Under the pieces are notes generated by a model. The model was given only the letters and a program-made list of their open reading frames with translations. It was not told where the DNA came from and did not search any database. A program made the translations under genes and the position numbers. From Pseudonocardiales bacterium (GTDB lineage: Bacteria > Actinomycetota > Actinomycetes > Mycobacteriales > Pseudonocardiaceae), in contig QHBY01000094.1 of assembly GCA_003244245.1 (NCBI GenBank), positions 1-46,223 on the forward strand: a DNA stretch of 46,223 bases. Direction: 5' to 3'. Shown one piece after another: positions 1 to 9,267 of this stretch (position 1 is the first letter of the stretch; every line of letters starts with the position of its first letter).

Positions 1-72
1 TTCTTTCGAGAAGCGGACCGTCGTCCAAGTAGGCGCGCCGCGGACTCATCTATCATTTATCGGGGCTCGTGA

Positions 73-336
73 ATAACCCTCATACTATTTGTTCGCAACG
101 ACGGACTGTTCGCGGTCGCCCACATCGACAGCGCAGGCGAACTCGTCGAAACCGACGTGGGCCACGACGCCACCCTCGACTGGACCCACATCGTCCCCGT
201 CGGCAAAGACATACTGTTCGTCCGCAACGACGGACTCTTCGCCGTCGCCCACATCAACACCGCAGGCGAACTCGTCGAAACCCACGCCGGCGACGACGCG
301 ACCCCCGATTGGACCCACGTTATGCCGGTCGCGTGA
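73..336 (+). pseudogene. Remnant of a tachylectin-like beta-propeller repeat protein
   Basis: The open frame after an in-frame TGA (70-72) encodes two 43-residue repeats built around LFVRNDGLFAVAHI, AGELVET and DWTH, and ends at TGA 334-336. Repeats with this DWTH-type signature occur in secreted actinobacterial beta-propeller/tachylectin-like domains (family knowledge, not searched). There is no ATG or GTG start at the repeat boundary; an ATA sits where a longer protein would read through, and bases 1-69 in the same frame look non-coding. I read it as the 3' end of a truncated or frameshifted gene. An internal GTG near 157 could in principle initiate a very short product. Confidence 0.5.
85..336 (+). 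repeat. Two tandem 129-bp repeats
   Basis: Copy 1 covers 85-213 and copy 2 starts at 214 and runs to the stop at 336. The period of 129 bp is exactly 43 codons, and both copies keep the same reading frame. Differences are mostly synonymous or conservative, for example HID versus HIN and DATLDW versus DATPDW, which suggests a duplication that was under protein-level selection before the gene was cut. Confidence 0.75.
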
Positions 337-447
337 TTTGATCAGTCATACACCGCAAAGAAGTCGAGAGGCATCCCGTGACCATCCCGCCGTTGCCCTC
401 TGCCGGGTATCTACGCACACAGTGGCCTCGACGCCATGTGCCGGCGT

Positions 448-534
448 TCACGTGTAAATTATTCGATTTATGCGGTCGTTCCAGCTGCCGATGAAGGTTC
501 GGATGGCCTTGATGCGGTCTTGAACTCCCTTGCC
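448..534 (-). pseudogene. Scrap of an IS630-type transposase C-terminus
   Basis: On the minus strand this stretch reads DRIKAIRTFIGSWNDR and then diverges to a stop at 448-450. IKTFIDAWNDR-like segments are typical of the C-terminal end of IS630-family transposases. No start, catalytic DDE region or terminal inverted repeat is visible, so only a fragment remains. The flanking bases 337-447 and 535-670 show no other gene or RNA that I can support. A chance match is possible because the similarity spans only about 25 residues. Confidence 0.45.
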
Positions 535-670
535 TGAACACGTTGGCCGTAGGACTCGGTGTGAGCAACCCGGTTCATGTGGCCGCGATGCGCAGGCTTC
601 GCCGCTCCAGGATTTCCCGTACGAACCGATCGCGGGCAACACGGGTGCTTGCTTCGCGGCTCGTTTAGCG

Positions 671-745
671 TGGTGGGCGCAGCAGGATTTGAACCTGCGA
701 CCGCTCGCTTGTAAGGCGAGTGCTCTCCCGCTGAGCTATGCGCCC
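671..745 (-). tRNA. tRNA-Val (anticodon TAC)
   Basis: The minus strand folds as a full cloverleaf: acceptor GGGCGCA pairs with TGCGCCC, the D stem is GCTC/GAGC, the anticodon stem is CTCGC/GCGAG around loop CTTACAA, and the T arm is GCAGG-TTCAAAT-CCTGC. The anticodon TAC reads GUA (Val). The 3' CCA is encoded at 673-671. The decayed transposase and propeller remnants lie on the 3' side of this tRNA, a usual integration side for islands, although no repeated att copy is visible in the 670 bases available. Confidence 0.95.
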
Positions 746-778
746 CACACCACCCGAACAATCCGGGCGGCACGGTGT

Positions 779-1237
779 TCAGGTTGGCAGCGCCGCGAGA
801 GCCTGCTTCCAGACGGTCTGGTCACGAGGTTCGCCGGGCCCGTTCATCTCGGCGAAGCGGATCACTCCGTGAGTGTCCACCAGGTAGGTGCCCCGGTTAG
901 CGATGCCAGCTTTGTCGTTGAACACGCCGTAGTCCTGCGCGACCTTGCCGTGTGGCCAGAAGTCGGCCAGCAGGGGGAAGTCGTAGCCCTGCTGGTTCGA
1001 CCACGCCTTGAGCGTGTACACGGAGTCCACCGACACCGCGAGCACCTGCACATCGGCGAACTCCGCCAGATCGTCGCGGAGCTGGTCGAGCTCACCGGTG
1101 CAGATACCGCTGAAGGCGAGCGGGTAGAACACCACGAGCACGTTGCGGTCACCGCGGAACTCCGACAGCGTCCGCTCCTGATTGTTCTGATCGTTCAGGG
1201 TGAAATCCGGCGCCTGATCCCCGACCTGCAGTGACAT
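779..1237 (-). CDS. ahpE: Peroxiredoxin, AhpE-type 1-Cys
   Basis: A 152-residue cytosolic thioredoxin-fold peroxidase expected to reduce hydroperoxides and peroxynitrite. The peroxidatic cysteine is Cys46 in AFSGICTGEL, and it is the only cysteine I find, which fits the AhpE 1-Cys class. The start MSLQVGDQAPDF is preceded by a clear GAGGAGG Shine-Dalgarno; longer in-frame extensions upstream are low-complexity and unlikely. It lies upstream of a DUF3052 gene and aceE, the same neighbourhood as M. tuberculosis ahpE (Rv2238c), which supports the assignment. Confidence 0.9.
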   Translation of the reverse strand: MSLQVGDQAPDFTLNDQNNQERTLSEFRGDRNVLVVFYPLAFSGICTGELDQLRDDLAEFADVQVLAVSVDSVYTLKAWSNQQGYDFPLLADFWPHGKVAQDYGVFNDKAGIANRGTYLVDTHGVIRFAEMNGPGEPRDQTVWKQALAALPT

Positions 1238-1301
1238 CGCGCAGCAGTCCTCCTCGACATCCTTTCCCTCGCGCCGGATGGCGCGAGGTCCCGACACCGG
1301 C

Positions 1302-1748
1302 TCAGCGTTTGGCCTTGGCCGCCTTCGGGGTGGCCAACCTGGTGGCCGTCCAGTCCTCACTGACGCTGAGGTTCGACGTCTGCGCCAAACCCACAGTGGG
1401 AGCGGCCTCAGCGAGATCTGAGGGCTCGACATGACCGTCCCGTCCGGTCTTGGGCGTGAGCACCCAGATCACGCCGTTGTCCGCCAACGGTGTTCGGGCG
1501 TCGACGAGGGTGTCCACCAGATCGCCGTCCTGGTCGCGCCACCACAGCAGCACCACATCGACGACCTCGTCGGAGTCCTCATCGAGCAGGTCACCGCCAA
1601 TCACCTCCTCGATCGCCGCGCGCACCTCGTCGTCGACGTCCTCATCCCAGCCGAGCTCTTGCACGACCATGTCCTTTTCAATCCCGAGCCTCTCGGCAAC
1701 GCCGAGTTTGCCGGTGTCTCCCGCCGCAGCGGCGACCACGGTGTTCAC
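1302..1748 (-). CDS. DUF3052 family protein
   Basis: A 148-residue acidic soluble protein of the actinobacterial DUF3052 family, recognised by [10 protein letters not shown] near the N-terminus, the [15 protein letters not shown] core, and a Lys/Ala-rich tail. The GTG start at 1748 follows a GGAGG. Its molecular role is not known. The place next to aceE and the peroxiredoxin is conserved in mycobacteria. It diverges from aceE across about 225 bp (1749-1974), which must hold both promoters; I see no confident -35/-10 pair or strong hairpin there. Confidence 0.85.
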   Translation of the reverse strand: MNTVVAAAAGDTGKLGVAERLGIEKDMVVQELGWDEDVDDEVRAAIEEVIGGDLLDEDSDEVVDVVLLWWRDQDGDLVDTLVDARTPLADNGVIWVLTPKTGRDGHVEPSDLAEAAPTVGLAQTSNLSVSEDWTATRLATPKAAKAKR

Positions 1749-1974
1749 CCCTCCACAACGTCAAGCCCGGCGACCTGCGCCCGGCGATCTATTACTCGAT
1801 GGCGTCCAAGCGAACACTGCGGTCCGCCTAAAGCGCAACTGCCAGCAGCGAGACACGCCGATCCCGGCAGATTACTCATGGGTAGCAGTGACATCGATCG
1901 CGACGCCGACGAGCATGGGTCAGCATGGGGCACGATGGTGGACATACCCCGAAACCTTGAGGCGAGGAGACCCC

Positions 1975-4746
1975 TTGGCCACGAAGAACGATCGCATACT
2001 CGCTCGGGTGCGGGTCATCCGGGACGGTGTGGCGGCCCACCTGCCGGACATCGACTCGGAAGAGACCGCGGAGTGGTTGGAAGCCTTCGACTCCGCAGTG
2101 CTGTCCGGGGGCAAGCAGCGGGCGCGATACCTGATGTTGCGGCTGCTCGAACGGGCCCGCGAGACCGGCGTCGGCGTGCCCTCGTTGACCAGCACGGACT
2201 ACGTCAACACCATCCCCACCGAGAACGAGCCATGGTTCCCGGGTGACGAGGACACCGAGCGGCGCTACCGCGCCTGGATCCGGTGGAACGCGGCCATGAT
2301 GGTGCATCGGGCGCAGCGGCCAGGGGTCGGCGTCGGCGGTCACATCTCCACCTACGCCTCGTCGGCCGCGCTCTACGAGGTGGGCTTCAACCACTTCTTC
2401 CGGGGAAAGGACCATCCCGGTGGCGGAGACCAGGTCTTCATCCAGGGCCACGCGTCCCCCGGTATCTACGCCCGGGCATTCCTGGAAGGACGACTGTCCA
2501 CCGATCAACTCGACGGATTCCGCCAGGAGTTCTCCCACGCCGGCCCGGGTGGCGGCCTGCCGTCCTACCCGCATCCGCGGCTGATGCCGGACTTCTGGGA
2601 ATTCCCCACCGTCTCGATGGGGCTGGGGCCGATCAACGCGATCTTCCAGGCTCGGCTCAACCGCTACCTTCAGGCCCGCGACATCAAGGACACCTCTGAC
2701 CAGCATGTGTGGGCCTTCCTCGGTGACGGCGAGATGGACGAACCGGAGTCCCGCGGGCAGATCCAGGTCGCGGCCATCGAAGGGCTGGACAACCTCACCT
2801 TCGTGGTGAACTGCAACCTGCAGCGCCTCGACGGTCCGGTCCGGGGCAACGGCAAGATCATCCAAGAGCTGGAGTCGTTCTTCCGCGGCGCCGGTTGGAA
2901 CGTCATCAAGGTGATCTGGGGACGCGAATGGGACGGCCTGCTCCATGCCGACCGGCAGGGCGCACTGGTGAACTTGATGAACGTCACGCCCGACGGTGAT
3001 TACCAGACCTACAAGGCCAACGACGGCGGTTACGTCCGGGACCACTTCTTCGGTCGTGACCCCCGCACAAAGGAGTTGGTCAAAGGGCTGTCCGATGCCG
3101 ACATCTGGAACCTCAAACGTGGTGGGCACGACTATCGCAAGGTCTACGCCGCCTACCAGGCCGCCACCCAGCACCACGGGCAGCCCACGGTGATCTTGGC
3201 CAAGACCATCAAGGGCTACGGCCTGGGCTCGCACTTCGAGGGCCGCAACGCCACCCACCAGATGAAGAAGCTCACCCTGCAGGACCTCAAGCACGTCCGT
3301 GACGCCCAGCGCATCCCCATCACTGACGCGCAGCTCGAGCAGGACCCCACGCTGCCGCCGTACTACCACCCGGGGCCGGACGCGCCGGAGATCCAGTACA
3401 TGTGCGAGCGCCGCCGGGCGCTTGGTGGATTCCTCCCCGAGCGTCGGACCAAGTTCAAAACTCTGGTACTGCCGGGCGACAAGGTCTACGAGGTGCTGCG
3501 CCGCGGGTCGGGGAAGCAGGAGGTCGCGACCACGATGGCGTTCGTCCGGCAGCTCCGCGAACTGATCAAGGATCCCGAAATAGGGCCGCGATTCGTGCCG
3601 ATCATTCCGGACGAGGCGCGCACCTTCGGCATGGACTCGATGTTTCCCACGCAGAAGATCTACAACCCGCACGGGCAGCTCTACACCTCGGTGGACGCCG
3701 AGTTGATGCTGGCCTACCGGGAGAGCGCGCAGGGCCAGATCCTGCATGAGGGTATCAACGAGGCGGGCTCCACCGCGTCGTTCACCGCGGCAGGCACCTC
3801 CTATGCCACGCACAACGAGCCATTGATCCCGGTCTACGTCTTCTACTCCATGTTCGGCTTCCAGCGCACCGGAGACGGCCTGTGGGCGGCGGGCGACCAG
3901 ATGACCCGTGGGTTCCTGCTCGGCGCGACCGCCGGACGAACCACGCTGGTCGGTGAGGGCTTACAGCACAACGACGGGCACTCCATGCTGCTCGCCGCGT
4001 CGAATCCCGCCGTGGTGGCCTACGATCCCGCGTGGGGCTATGAGATCGCCCATATCGTCCGCGACGGGCTGCGGCGGATGTACGGCGACGACGGCGCCCG
4101 TGATCCGAACGTCTTCTACTACCTCACCATCTACAACGAGCCCTACCGGCAACCGGCCGAGCCGGTGGGCCTCGACGTCGAGGCCCTGCTGCGTGGCCTG
4201 TACCGGTACGCACCGGCACCGGGCCCGGACGAGCCTGCGGTGCAGCTCGCCGCTTCTGGGGTGGCGTTGCCCTGGGCGTTGCGGGCCCAGGAGATGCTGG
4301 CTCAGGAGTGGGGCGTGGCGGCCGACGTGTGGTCGGCGACATCGTGGACGGAGTTGCGTCGCGAGGCCGTCGAGGTCGACCGGCACAATCTGCTGCATCC
4401 TGAGGCGGAGCCTCGGGTGCCGCACGTGACCCGAGTGCTGCAAGATGCAGCGGGCCCGCTGGTCGCGGTGTCGGACTGGATGCGCGCGGTGCCCGACCTC
4501 ATCCGTCCCTGGGTACCCACCGACTTCATCACGCTGGGCACGGATGGCTTCGGGTTTTCCGACACCCGCCCGGCGGCGCGGCGACACTTCCTCGTCGATG
4601 CCGAGTCGATCACCGTGGCGGCGCTGGCGGCGCTGGCCCGCCGGGGCACGGTTGACCAGTCCGTCGTCACCCAAGCAGTCCGGCAGTACCGCATCGACGA
4701 CCCGCAGGCCGCCGGCCCCCAGACTTCCGATCCAGGAGTGGCCTAA
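1975..4746 (+). CDS. aceE: Pyruvate dehydrogenase E1, homodimeric type
   Basis: A 923-residue thiamine-diphosphate enzyme that decarboxylates pyruvate and passes the acetyl group to the E2 lipoyl domain, giving acetyl-CoA. The TPP/Mg motif [12 protein letters not shown] lies near residue 250, and the transketolase-like central part ([21 protein letters not shown]) and C-terminal domain ([16 protein letters not shown]) are all present. I chose the TTG at 1975 because GAGGAG (1964-1969) sits 5 nt upstream and the length matches M. tuberculosis AceE (about 930 aa); ATG 1915 would add 20 unconserved residues. Its place before FasR and FAS-II links acetyl-CoA production to its use. It ends tail-to-tail with the pirin gene with no gap. 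Confidence 0.95.
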   Translation: MATKNDRILARVRVIRDGVAAHLPDIDSEETAEWLEAFDSAVLSGGKQRARYLMLRLLERARETGVGVPSLTSTDYVNTIPTENEPWFPGDEDTERRYRAWIRWNAAMMVHRAQRPGVGVGGHISTYASSAALYEVGFNHFFRGKDHPGGGDQVFIQGHASPGIYARAFLEGRLSTDQLDGFRQEFSHAGPGGGLPSYPHPRLMPDFWEFPTVSMGLGPINAIFQARLNRYLQARDIKDTSDQHVWAFLGDGEMDEPESRGQIQVAAIEGLDNLTFVVNCNLQRLDGPVRGNGKIIQELESFFRGAGWNVIKVIWGREWDGLLHADRQGALVNLMNVTPDGDYQTYKANDGGYVRDHFFGRDPRTKELVKGLSDADIWNLKRGGHDYRKVYAAYQAATQHHGQPTVILAKTIKGYGLGSHFEGRNATHQMKKLTLQDLKHVRDAQRIPITDAQLEQDPTLPPYYHPGPDAPEIQYMCERRRALGGFLPERRTKFKTLVLPGDKVYEVLRRGSGKQEVATTMAFVRQLRELIKDPEIGPRFVPIIPDEARTFGMDSMFPTQKIYNPHGQLYTSVDAELMLAYRESAQGQILHEGINEAGSTASFTAAGTSYATHNEPLIPVYVFYSMFGFQRTGDGLWAAGDQMTRGFLLGATAGRTTLVGEGLQHNDGHSMLLAASNPAVVAYDPAWGYEIAHIVRDGLRRMYGDDGARDPNVFYYLTIYNEPYRQPAEPVGLDVEALLRGLYRYAPAPGPDEPAVQLAASGVALPWALRAQEMLAQEWGVAADVWSATSWTELRREAVEVDRHNLLHPEAEPRVPHVTRVLQDAAGPLVAVSDWMRAVPDLIRPWVPTDFITLGTDGFGFSDTRPAARRHFLVDAESITVAALAALARRGTVDQSVVTQAVRQYRIDDPQAAGPQTSDPGVA

Positions 4747-5505
4747 TTACTGAGGGGTGGTGAGGCGCGCGGCCATCTCCCAGACCAGAATCTCGGCGCC
4801 GTTCGGGCCAGCGGTGGCGCGCTGGCCACCGGCAGCAGTCAGCCGCGCCGCGTCACCGGTGTCCAGCGGACCGGTTCCCTCCAGATCCACCGCGCCACGG
4901 GCGACGTACAGGTGTACGAACGCCGCGGCCGGCAGGTCGACGCCGGCACCAGCTTGCAACCGCGCCACGTGCAGCGCCGCATGCTCGTGCCGGATGAAGA
5001 TCGCCCTGAGGTCGCGGTGGGCGTCCATCCCGGACGCCACCACCACGAGCTCCCCCGTTCCCGCGTCCACCGGGCCCAACTGGCTGCTGATGTCCAGCTG
5101 CTCGTAGCTCGGCTCAGCAGAGCGGGTATCGGAAGGCACCCACATCTGCACGAAATGCACGTCCTGATCGTGCGGCTCGTCATCCAACCGCCACGAGTCG
5201 TTCTTCTCGGAGTGCCGGATCCCGGTGCCGGCACTCATCCGCTGGGCCAGCCCGGGATAGATCACTCCGGCGTTGCCCTTGGAGTCCTCATGCACCAGGG
5301 AACCTTCCAGCACCCAGGTGACGATCTCCATATCGCGATGCGGGTGGGTCTCGAACCCCATCCCGGGTTTCACGACATCATCGTTGTTCACCAACAGCAG
5401 ACCGAAATGGGTGTTGGCCGGGTCGAAGTGGCGCCCGAAGGAAAAACTGTGCCGCGAACTCAGCCATTCGAGCTCGGTGTGCTTGCGCTCCCCCGCCCGG
5501 CGCAC
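4747..5505 (-). CDS. Pirin family protein
   Basis: Bicupin of the pirin/YhhW type. The N-terminal cupin carries the metal-binding pattern in FETHPHRDMEIVTWVLEG, followed by GNAGVIYPGLAQRMSAG and GIRHSE; a second, weaker cupin follows. Relatives bind Fe and some have quercetinase activity; the substrate here is unknown. The start is uncertain. GTG 5505 gives a protein beginning at the family's usual VRR but lacks a good ribosome site, whereas a strong GAGGAG (5550-5555) lies 5 nt before an in-frame ATA at 5544. Far-upstream ATGs would run into the divergent fasR start. Confidence 0.85.
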   Translation of the reverse strand: MRRAGERKHTELEWLSSRHSFSFGRHFDPANTHFGLLLVNNDDVVKPGMGFETHPHRDMEIVTWVLEGSLVHEDSKGNAGVIYPGLAQRMSAGTGIRHSEKNDSWRLDDEPHDQDVHFVQMWVPSDTRSAEPSYEQLDISSQLGPVDAGTGELVVVASGMDAHRDLRAIFIRHEHAALHVARLQAGAGVDLPAAAFVHLYVARGAVDLEGTGPLDTGDAARLTAAGGQRATAGPNGAEILVWEMAARLTTPQ

Positions 5506-5626
5506 ATCGACCTGGGGTGTGAGCTTCGGTGGCGAGCTGACTATCGTCTCTCCTCGACTGTATCTCCACGGCGTATGACAAACACTATCGCGCAAGTCAT
5601 CGCGGCTGCCGTGCGATGCTGGCGCC

Positions 5627-6811
5627 ATGACCATCCAGGCGGGTTCCCACCCGCTGTCCGCCAGCACGCTGCGCAGGCTGGCACGGGCCTCCGGTGGGCT
5701 CGCCACGGCCAGCGTGGCCGAGATGGAGCAGCGTTATCCCTGGTTCCGCAGGCTATCGGCCGACCAGCGGGCCGGGGTCCTGCTGGTCACCCAAGCCAGC
5801 GTGGCGAACTTCGTCGAGTGGCTCAAGGATCCGCAGCACTCGATCAAGCTCACCATCGACGCATTTCGCACCGCCCCGAGAGACCTGACCCATTGGGTCA
5901 GCCTGCGCCAAACCGTTGAACTGGTCCGGGTCGCTGCCCTGGTCTTCGAGCAGCAGCTGCCCGAACTCGCCGCCGACGACGCCGAACGGATCGTGCTCAC
6001 CGAGGCCTCGTTGCGATACAGCCGCGAGGTCGCCTTCGCCGCGGCCAGCACCTACGCCGGCGCCGCCGAGGCCCGAGGCGCCTGGGATGCCCGGCTGGAA
6101 GCGCTGGTCGTGGACGGCATCATGCGCGGCGACGGCGAGGAGTCGCTGCTGTCCCGCGCTGCGGCGCTGGGTTTGGAGCCCGCGGCTCCAGCGACGGTGC
6201 TGGTCGGCAATCCGCCTCCGGACGAACCGCCGGAGCTGCTCGCCGACATCCGCGCAAGTGCCATTCGCACCGGCCGCGGGATGCTCGTCGGGGTACAGGG
6301 ATCCCGCCTGGTGCTGGTCGTCAGCGGCCGCCCCGGCCTGCCAGAGAACCCGGACTGGATGATCGATGCCTTCGGCGAAGGTCCGGTGGTCGTCGGACCG
6401 ACGGTCCCGTCGCTGGCCGAGGCTCACCGAAGTGCCGCCGACGCCTTGTCCGGGCTGCGCGCCGTGGCGGCGTGGCCCACAGCACCGCGCCCGGTACCTG
6501 CCGCAGAGTTACTTCCCGAGCGTGCCCTGGCCGGAGATCCGGAGGCGGAACGGCTGCTGGTCGATCAGGTGATGCGGCCGCTGGCCGCGGCCAGCGGTGG
6601 ACTGGTCGAGACGCTCGACGCGTTCTTCGACGCCGGCGGGGTACTGGAGGCTTGCGCCCGGCGGTTGTTCGTGCATCCCAACACGGTTCGCTACCGGTTG
6701 CGCCGGATCGCCGACATCACCGGGCGAGTGCCCGGTGACCCACGGGACGGCCTGGTGCTACGAGTGGGCATGGCCGTCGGTCGGCTGGCCCGTTCCCGCG
6801 GCTTGTGGTGA
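5627..6811 (+). CDS. fasR: PucR-family regulator of fatty-acid synthesis, FasR-like
   Basis: A 394-residue transcription factor with a C-terminal PucR-type helix-turn-helix (VLEACARRLFVHPNTVRYRL, about residues 345-372) and a long N-terminal effector part. FasR homologues in Streptomyces and mycobacteria activate the fabD-fabH-acpP-fabF operon directly downstream, and acyl-CoA is the known ligand in mycobacteria. Position and architecture fit that role. The ATG at 5627 has no strong ribosome site. It is divergent from the pirin gene and separated from fabD by about 100 bp that contain a promoter candidate. Confidence 0.88.
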   Translation: MTIQAGSHPLSASTLRRLARASGGLATASVAEMEQRYPWFRRLSADQRAGVLLVTQASVANFVEWLKDPQHSIKLTIDAFRTAPRDLTHWVSLRQTVELVRVAALVFEQQLPELAADDAERIVLTEASLRYSREVAFAAASTYAGAAEARGAWDARLEALVVDGIMRGDGEESLLSRAAALGLEPAAPATVLVGNPPPDEPPELLADIRASAIRTGRGMLVGVQGSRLVLVVSGRPGLPENPDWMIDAFGEGPVVVGPTVPSLAEAHRSAADALSGLRAVAAWPTAPRPVPAAELLPERALAGDPEAERLLVDQVMRPLAAASGGLVETLDAFFDAGGVLEACARRLFVHPNTVRYRLRRIADITGRVPGDPRDGLVLRVGMAVGRLARSRGLW

Positions 6812-6818
6812 CGGTGCT

Positions 6819-6847
6819 TTGACGGGGCTTTGGAGGAAGCCTACAAG
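6819..6847 (+). promoter_or_regulatory. Candidate fabD operon promoter
   Basis: TTGACG (6819-6824) and TACAAG (6842-6847) are separated by 17 bp, a good sigma-70/HrdB-like spacing, in the fasR-fabD gap. The implied start of transcription is about 60 nt before fabD. FasR would be expected to bind nearby, but I do not recognise a specific site. Confidence 0.4.
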
Positions 6848-6915
6848 AATGCGTCGGTGGACTTCGTGACGCGCGGCATCACGGCCGCAGCCAGGCAGGG
6901 TGTTCAGTAGACGCA

Positions 6916-7893
6916 ATGATCGCGCTGCTCGCACCCGGACAGGGTGCCCAGTCCCCTGGCATGCTGGCGCCCTGGCTGGAGCTGCACGGCGCGCAAGACC
7001 GGATCGAGGCGTGGTCCGAGGCCATCGGGCTGGATCTGCGGTGGCTCGGTACGACGGCGGGTGCCGAAGAGATCAAGGACACCGCGGTGACTCAGCCGCT
7101 GGTCGTGGCACTGTCACTGCTGGCTGCCGAGGAGTTGGCGCGGCGGGTGGACCTGCCGATCGAGGCCCCGATCGCCGGGCACTCGGTCGGTGAACTCGCC
7201 GCGGCAGCCGTGGCGGGGGTGCTCACCGCGGATGAGGCGGTCGCCCTCGCGGCCGTTCGGGGCCAGGAAATGGCCGGAGCGTGCGCGCTGGCGCCGACGG
7301 GGATGTCCGCGGTGCTCGGAGGCGATCCCGATGACGTCAGGGCCGTGCTGGCCGAGCTGGAGTTGGACGCGGCCAACTACAACGGCGCCGGGCAGATGGT
7401 CGTTGCCGGCTCCCTCGACGCGCTGGCGGCGCTGGCGGCGCGCAAGCCGGCCAGAACAAGGGTGATACCGCTGCCTGTTGCCGGGGCGTTCCACACCCGG
7501 TTCATGGCGCCGGCCGAGCGCGCGCTGGCGCGGTACGCCACCCAGCTGACCGCCAAGAACCCAGCGCGACCGCTGCTGTCCAATGCTGACGGTGAGGTAG
7601 TGGACGACGGCACCGAGATGCTGCACCGACTGGTCGCGCAGGTGACACGACCGGTCCGCTGGGACCGCTGCATGGCGACGCTGGGAGCCTTGGCCGTCAC
7701 CGCCACGGTCGAACTTCCGCCTGCCGGCACGCTGACCGGCCTGGTCAGACGAGACATCAAGGGCACAGTCACGCTGGCGCTGAAGACTCCCGAGGACCTC
7801 GACAAGGTCTCCGGGCTGATCCGTGGCCAGTCCGCAACGATCCGCTGCGGGACCGAGCACTCAGGAGCCGACCTATTAGAAACAATGGCGTGA
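6916..7893 (+). CDS. fabD: Malonyl-CoA:ACP transacylase
   Basis: Loads malonate from CoA onto ACP for FAS-II elongation. The 325-residue protein begins with the family's LLAPGQGAQSPGML, has the nucleophile Ser90 in GHSVGE, Arg115 in AVRGQEM and the catalytic His193 in GAFHTRFM. First gene of the operon; its stop overlaps the fabH start by 4 nt. The ribosome site before ATG 6916 is weak (AGG-rich stretch), but the conserved N-terminus supports the start. Confidence 0.95.
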   Translation: MIALLAPGQGAQSPGMLAPWLELHGAQDRIEAWSEAIGLDLRWLGTTAGAEEIKDTAVTQPLVVALSLLAAEELARRVDLPIEAPIAGHSVGELAAAAVAGVLTADEAVALAAVRGQEMAGACALAPTGMSAVLGGDPDDVRAVLAELELDAANYNGAGQMVVAGSLDALAALAARKPARTRVIPLPVAGAFHTRFMAPAERALARYATQLTAKNPARPLLSNADGEVVDDGTEMLHRLVAQVTRPVRWDRCMATLGALAVTATVELPPAGTLTGLVRRDIKGTVTLALKTPEDLDKVSGLIRGQSATIRCGTEHSGADLLETMA

Positions 7894-8882
7894 GACCCCA
7901 CCTCCGGCAGCTGAGCCCGACCGCTGGTGCTCGCATCCTCGGCTTGGGCAGCAGGCAGCCCGAGCAGATTGTGACCAATGCCGACATCGCCGCCCGTGGG
8001 GTCGACACCACTGACGAGTGGATCCAAACCAGGGTGGGCATCGTCGAACGGCGCTTCGCCCGCGCAGACCAGTCAGTCGTTGACATGGCAGTCGATGCGG
8101 GCTCCAAGGCGCTCGCCGACGCCGGGCTGGCACCCGGCGACATCGACGCGGTCCTGGTCGCAACCTGCACGATGCCTGCGTACATTCCTAACGCCGCCGC
8201 GCAGACCGCGGACCGGATCGGGGTGCGCGCCGCCCCCGCCTTCGACATCAACGCCGCCTGCGCCGGCTTCTGCTACGGGCTGGGTACCGCATCAGACATG
8301 ATCCGGGCCGGCTCCGCGCGGCACGTCCTGGTCATCGGTGCGGAGAAGCTCTCCGATTGGGTGGATCCGCTGGATCGCTCCACCTGCATCATCTTCGCCG
8401 ACGGCGCTGGCGCGGCGGTGGTCGGTCCGACTGACCACGACGAGCGGCCCGGGATCGGTCCGATTGCCGCAGGCAGCGCCGGGGACCTGGTGGAGACCAT
8501 CGTGGTGGCCGACCGCAACTCCTTCATCCGCCAGGAGGGCCAGGAGGTCTACCGGTGGGCGATCACGCAGATCGCGCCGGTGGCGTTACGGGCATTGGAG
8601 CTGGCCGGAGTCAGTCCTGCGGACGTCGACGTGCTGGTGCCGCATCAGGCCAACCTGCGCATCGTCGAGGCTATCGCCAAGCGCATGCGAGCAGCCGGAG
8701 CCCGCGAGGACATGGTGGTGGCCGACGATATCGTCCACTCGGGCAACACATCGTCGGCGTCGATCCCACTCGCGCTGGACCACATGCGAGCCGAAGGCCG
8801 AGTCCGGTCCGGGGACCTCGCGCTGCTGGTCGGGTTCGGCGCTGGGCTGTCCTACGCAGGCCAGGCGGTGGTTCTACCGTGA
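7890..8882 (+). CDS. fabH: 3-oxoacyl-ACP synthase III
   Basis: Starts fatty-acid synthesis by condensing an acyl-CoA primer with malonyl-ACP. The 330-residue thiolase-fold enzyme keeps the Cys124 (NAACAG), His252 (PHQAN) and Asn286 (HSGNTSSAS) triad. The GTG start at 7890 overlaps the fabD stop, so the two are probably translationally coupled; an ordinary internal start near ARILGLGS is less likely. Actinobacterial FabH enzymes usually accept branched primers, but specificity cannot be read here. M. tuberculosis keeps fabH outside this cluster, so this layout is closer to Streptomyces. Confidence 0.95.
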   Translation: MRPHLRQLSPTAGARILGLGSRQPEQIVTNADIAARGVDTTDEWIQTRVGIVERRFARADQSVVDMAVDAGSKALADAGLAPGDIDAVLVATCTMPAYIPNAAAQTADRIGVRAAPAFDINAACAGFCYGLGTASDMIRAGSARHVLVIGAEKLSDWVDPLDRSTCIIFADGAGAAVVGPTDHDERPGIGPIAAGSAGDLVETIVVADRNSFIRQEGQEVYRWAITQIAPVALRALELAGVSPADVDVLVPHQANLRIVEAIAKRMRAAGAREDMVVADDIVHSGNTSSASIPLALDHMRAEGRVRSGDLALLVGFGAGLSYAGQAVVLP

Positions 8883-8946
8883 AGGACCGTGCCGTGAAGG
8901 GTGCCGCCTGAACCCGTCCTCCGCATCAGGAGAATACGTCGCAGTA

Positions 8947-8977
8947 CGGGGCCATCGGCCCCGATCACCGGTGATCG
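8947..8977. promoter_or_regulatory. Hairpin plus 16-bp palindrome in the acpP leader
   Basis: CGGGGCC (8947-8953) and GGCCCCG (8957-8963) form a tight hairpin with a 3-nt loop. Overlapping its end is the perfect palindrome CGATCACCGGTGATCG (8962-8977), 13 nt before the acpP ATG. It could be an RNA processing or attenuation element setting ACP dosage relative to fabH, or a protein operator. The sequence structure is certain; the function is inference. Confidence 0.5.
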
Positions 8978-8990
8978 ACAGAAGGGACAT

Positions 8991-9236
8991 ATGCAAGTGA
9001 CGAACGAGGAGATTCTCCGTGGCCTCGCCGAGATCGTGAACGAGGTGGCGGGCGTCGAGACCAGCGAGATCACCCCGGAGAAGTCTTTCGTGGACGAGCT
9101 GGACATCGACTCGCTATCCATGGTGGAAATCGCCGTGCAGGTCGAGGACCGGTTCGGCGTCAAGGTGCCAGATGATGTGCTGGCCAACCTCAAGACCGTG
9201 GGTGACGCGGTGGACTACGTCGCCAAGACCACATGA
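8991..9236 (+). CDS. acpP: Acyl carrier protein
   Basis: Acidic 81-residue ACP that carries growing acyl chains on a 4'-phosphopantetheine attached at Ser41 in the ELDIDSLSMVEI motif. Length and helix pattern are typical, without the long C-terminal tail of mycobacterial AcpM. The ATG at 8991 follows GAAGGGA; a GTG two codons on would be an alternative. It sits between fabH and fabF with an unusually structured leader. Confidence 0.95.
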   Translation: MQVTNEEILRGLAEIVNEVAGVETSEITPEKSFVDELDIDSLSMVEIAVQVEDRFGVKVPDDVLANLKTVGDAVDYVAKTT

Positions 9237-9267
9237 CGCTGGCCTACTCATCCTCATCTGTGCGGAC

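Noticed and set aside
1238-1432. 65-residue N-terminal extension of the AhpE-like peroxiredoxin
   Set aside because: The inner ATG at 1237 has a strong ribosome site and the family N-terminus; the extension overlaps DUF3052.
1876-3813. 645-codon minus-strand open frame opposite aceE
   Set aside because: A GC-rich antisense shadow: it has no recognisable motif and aceE on the other strand is conserved along its whole length.
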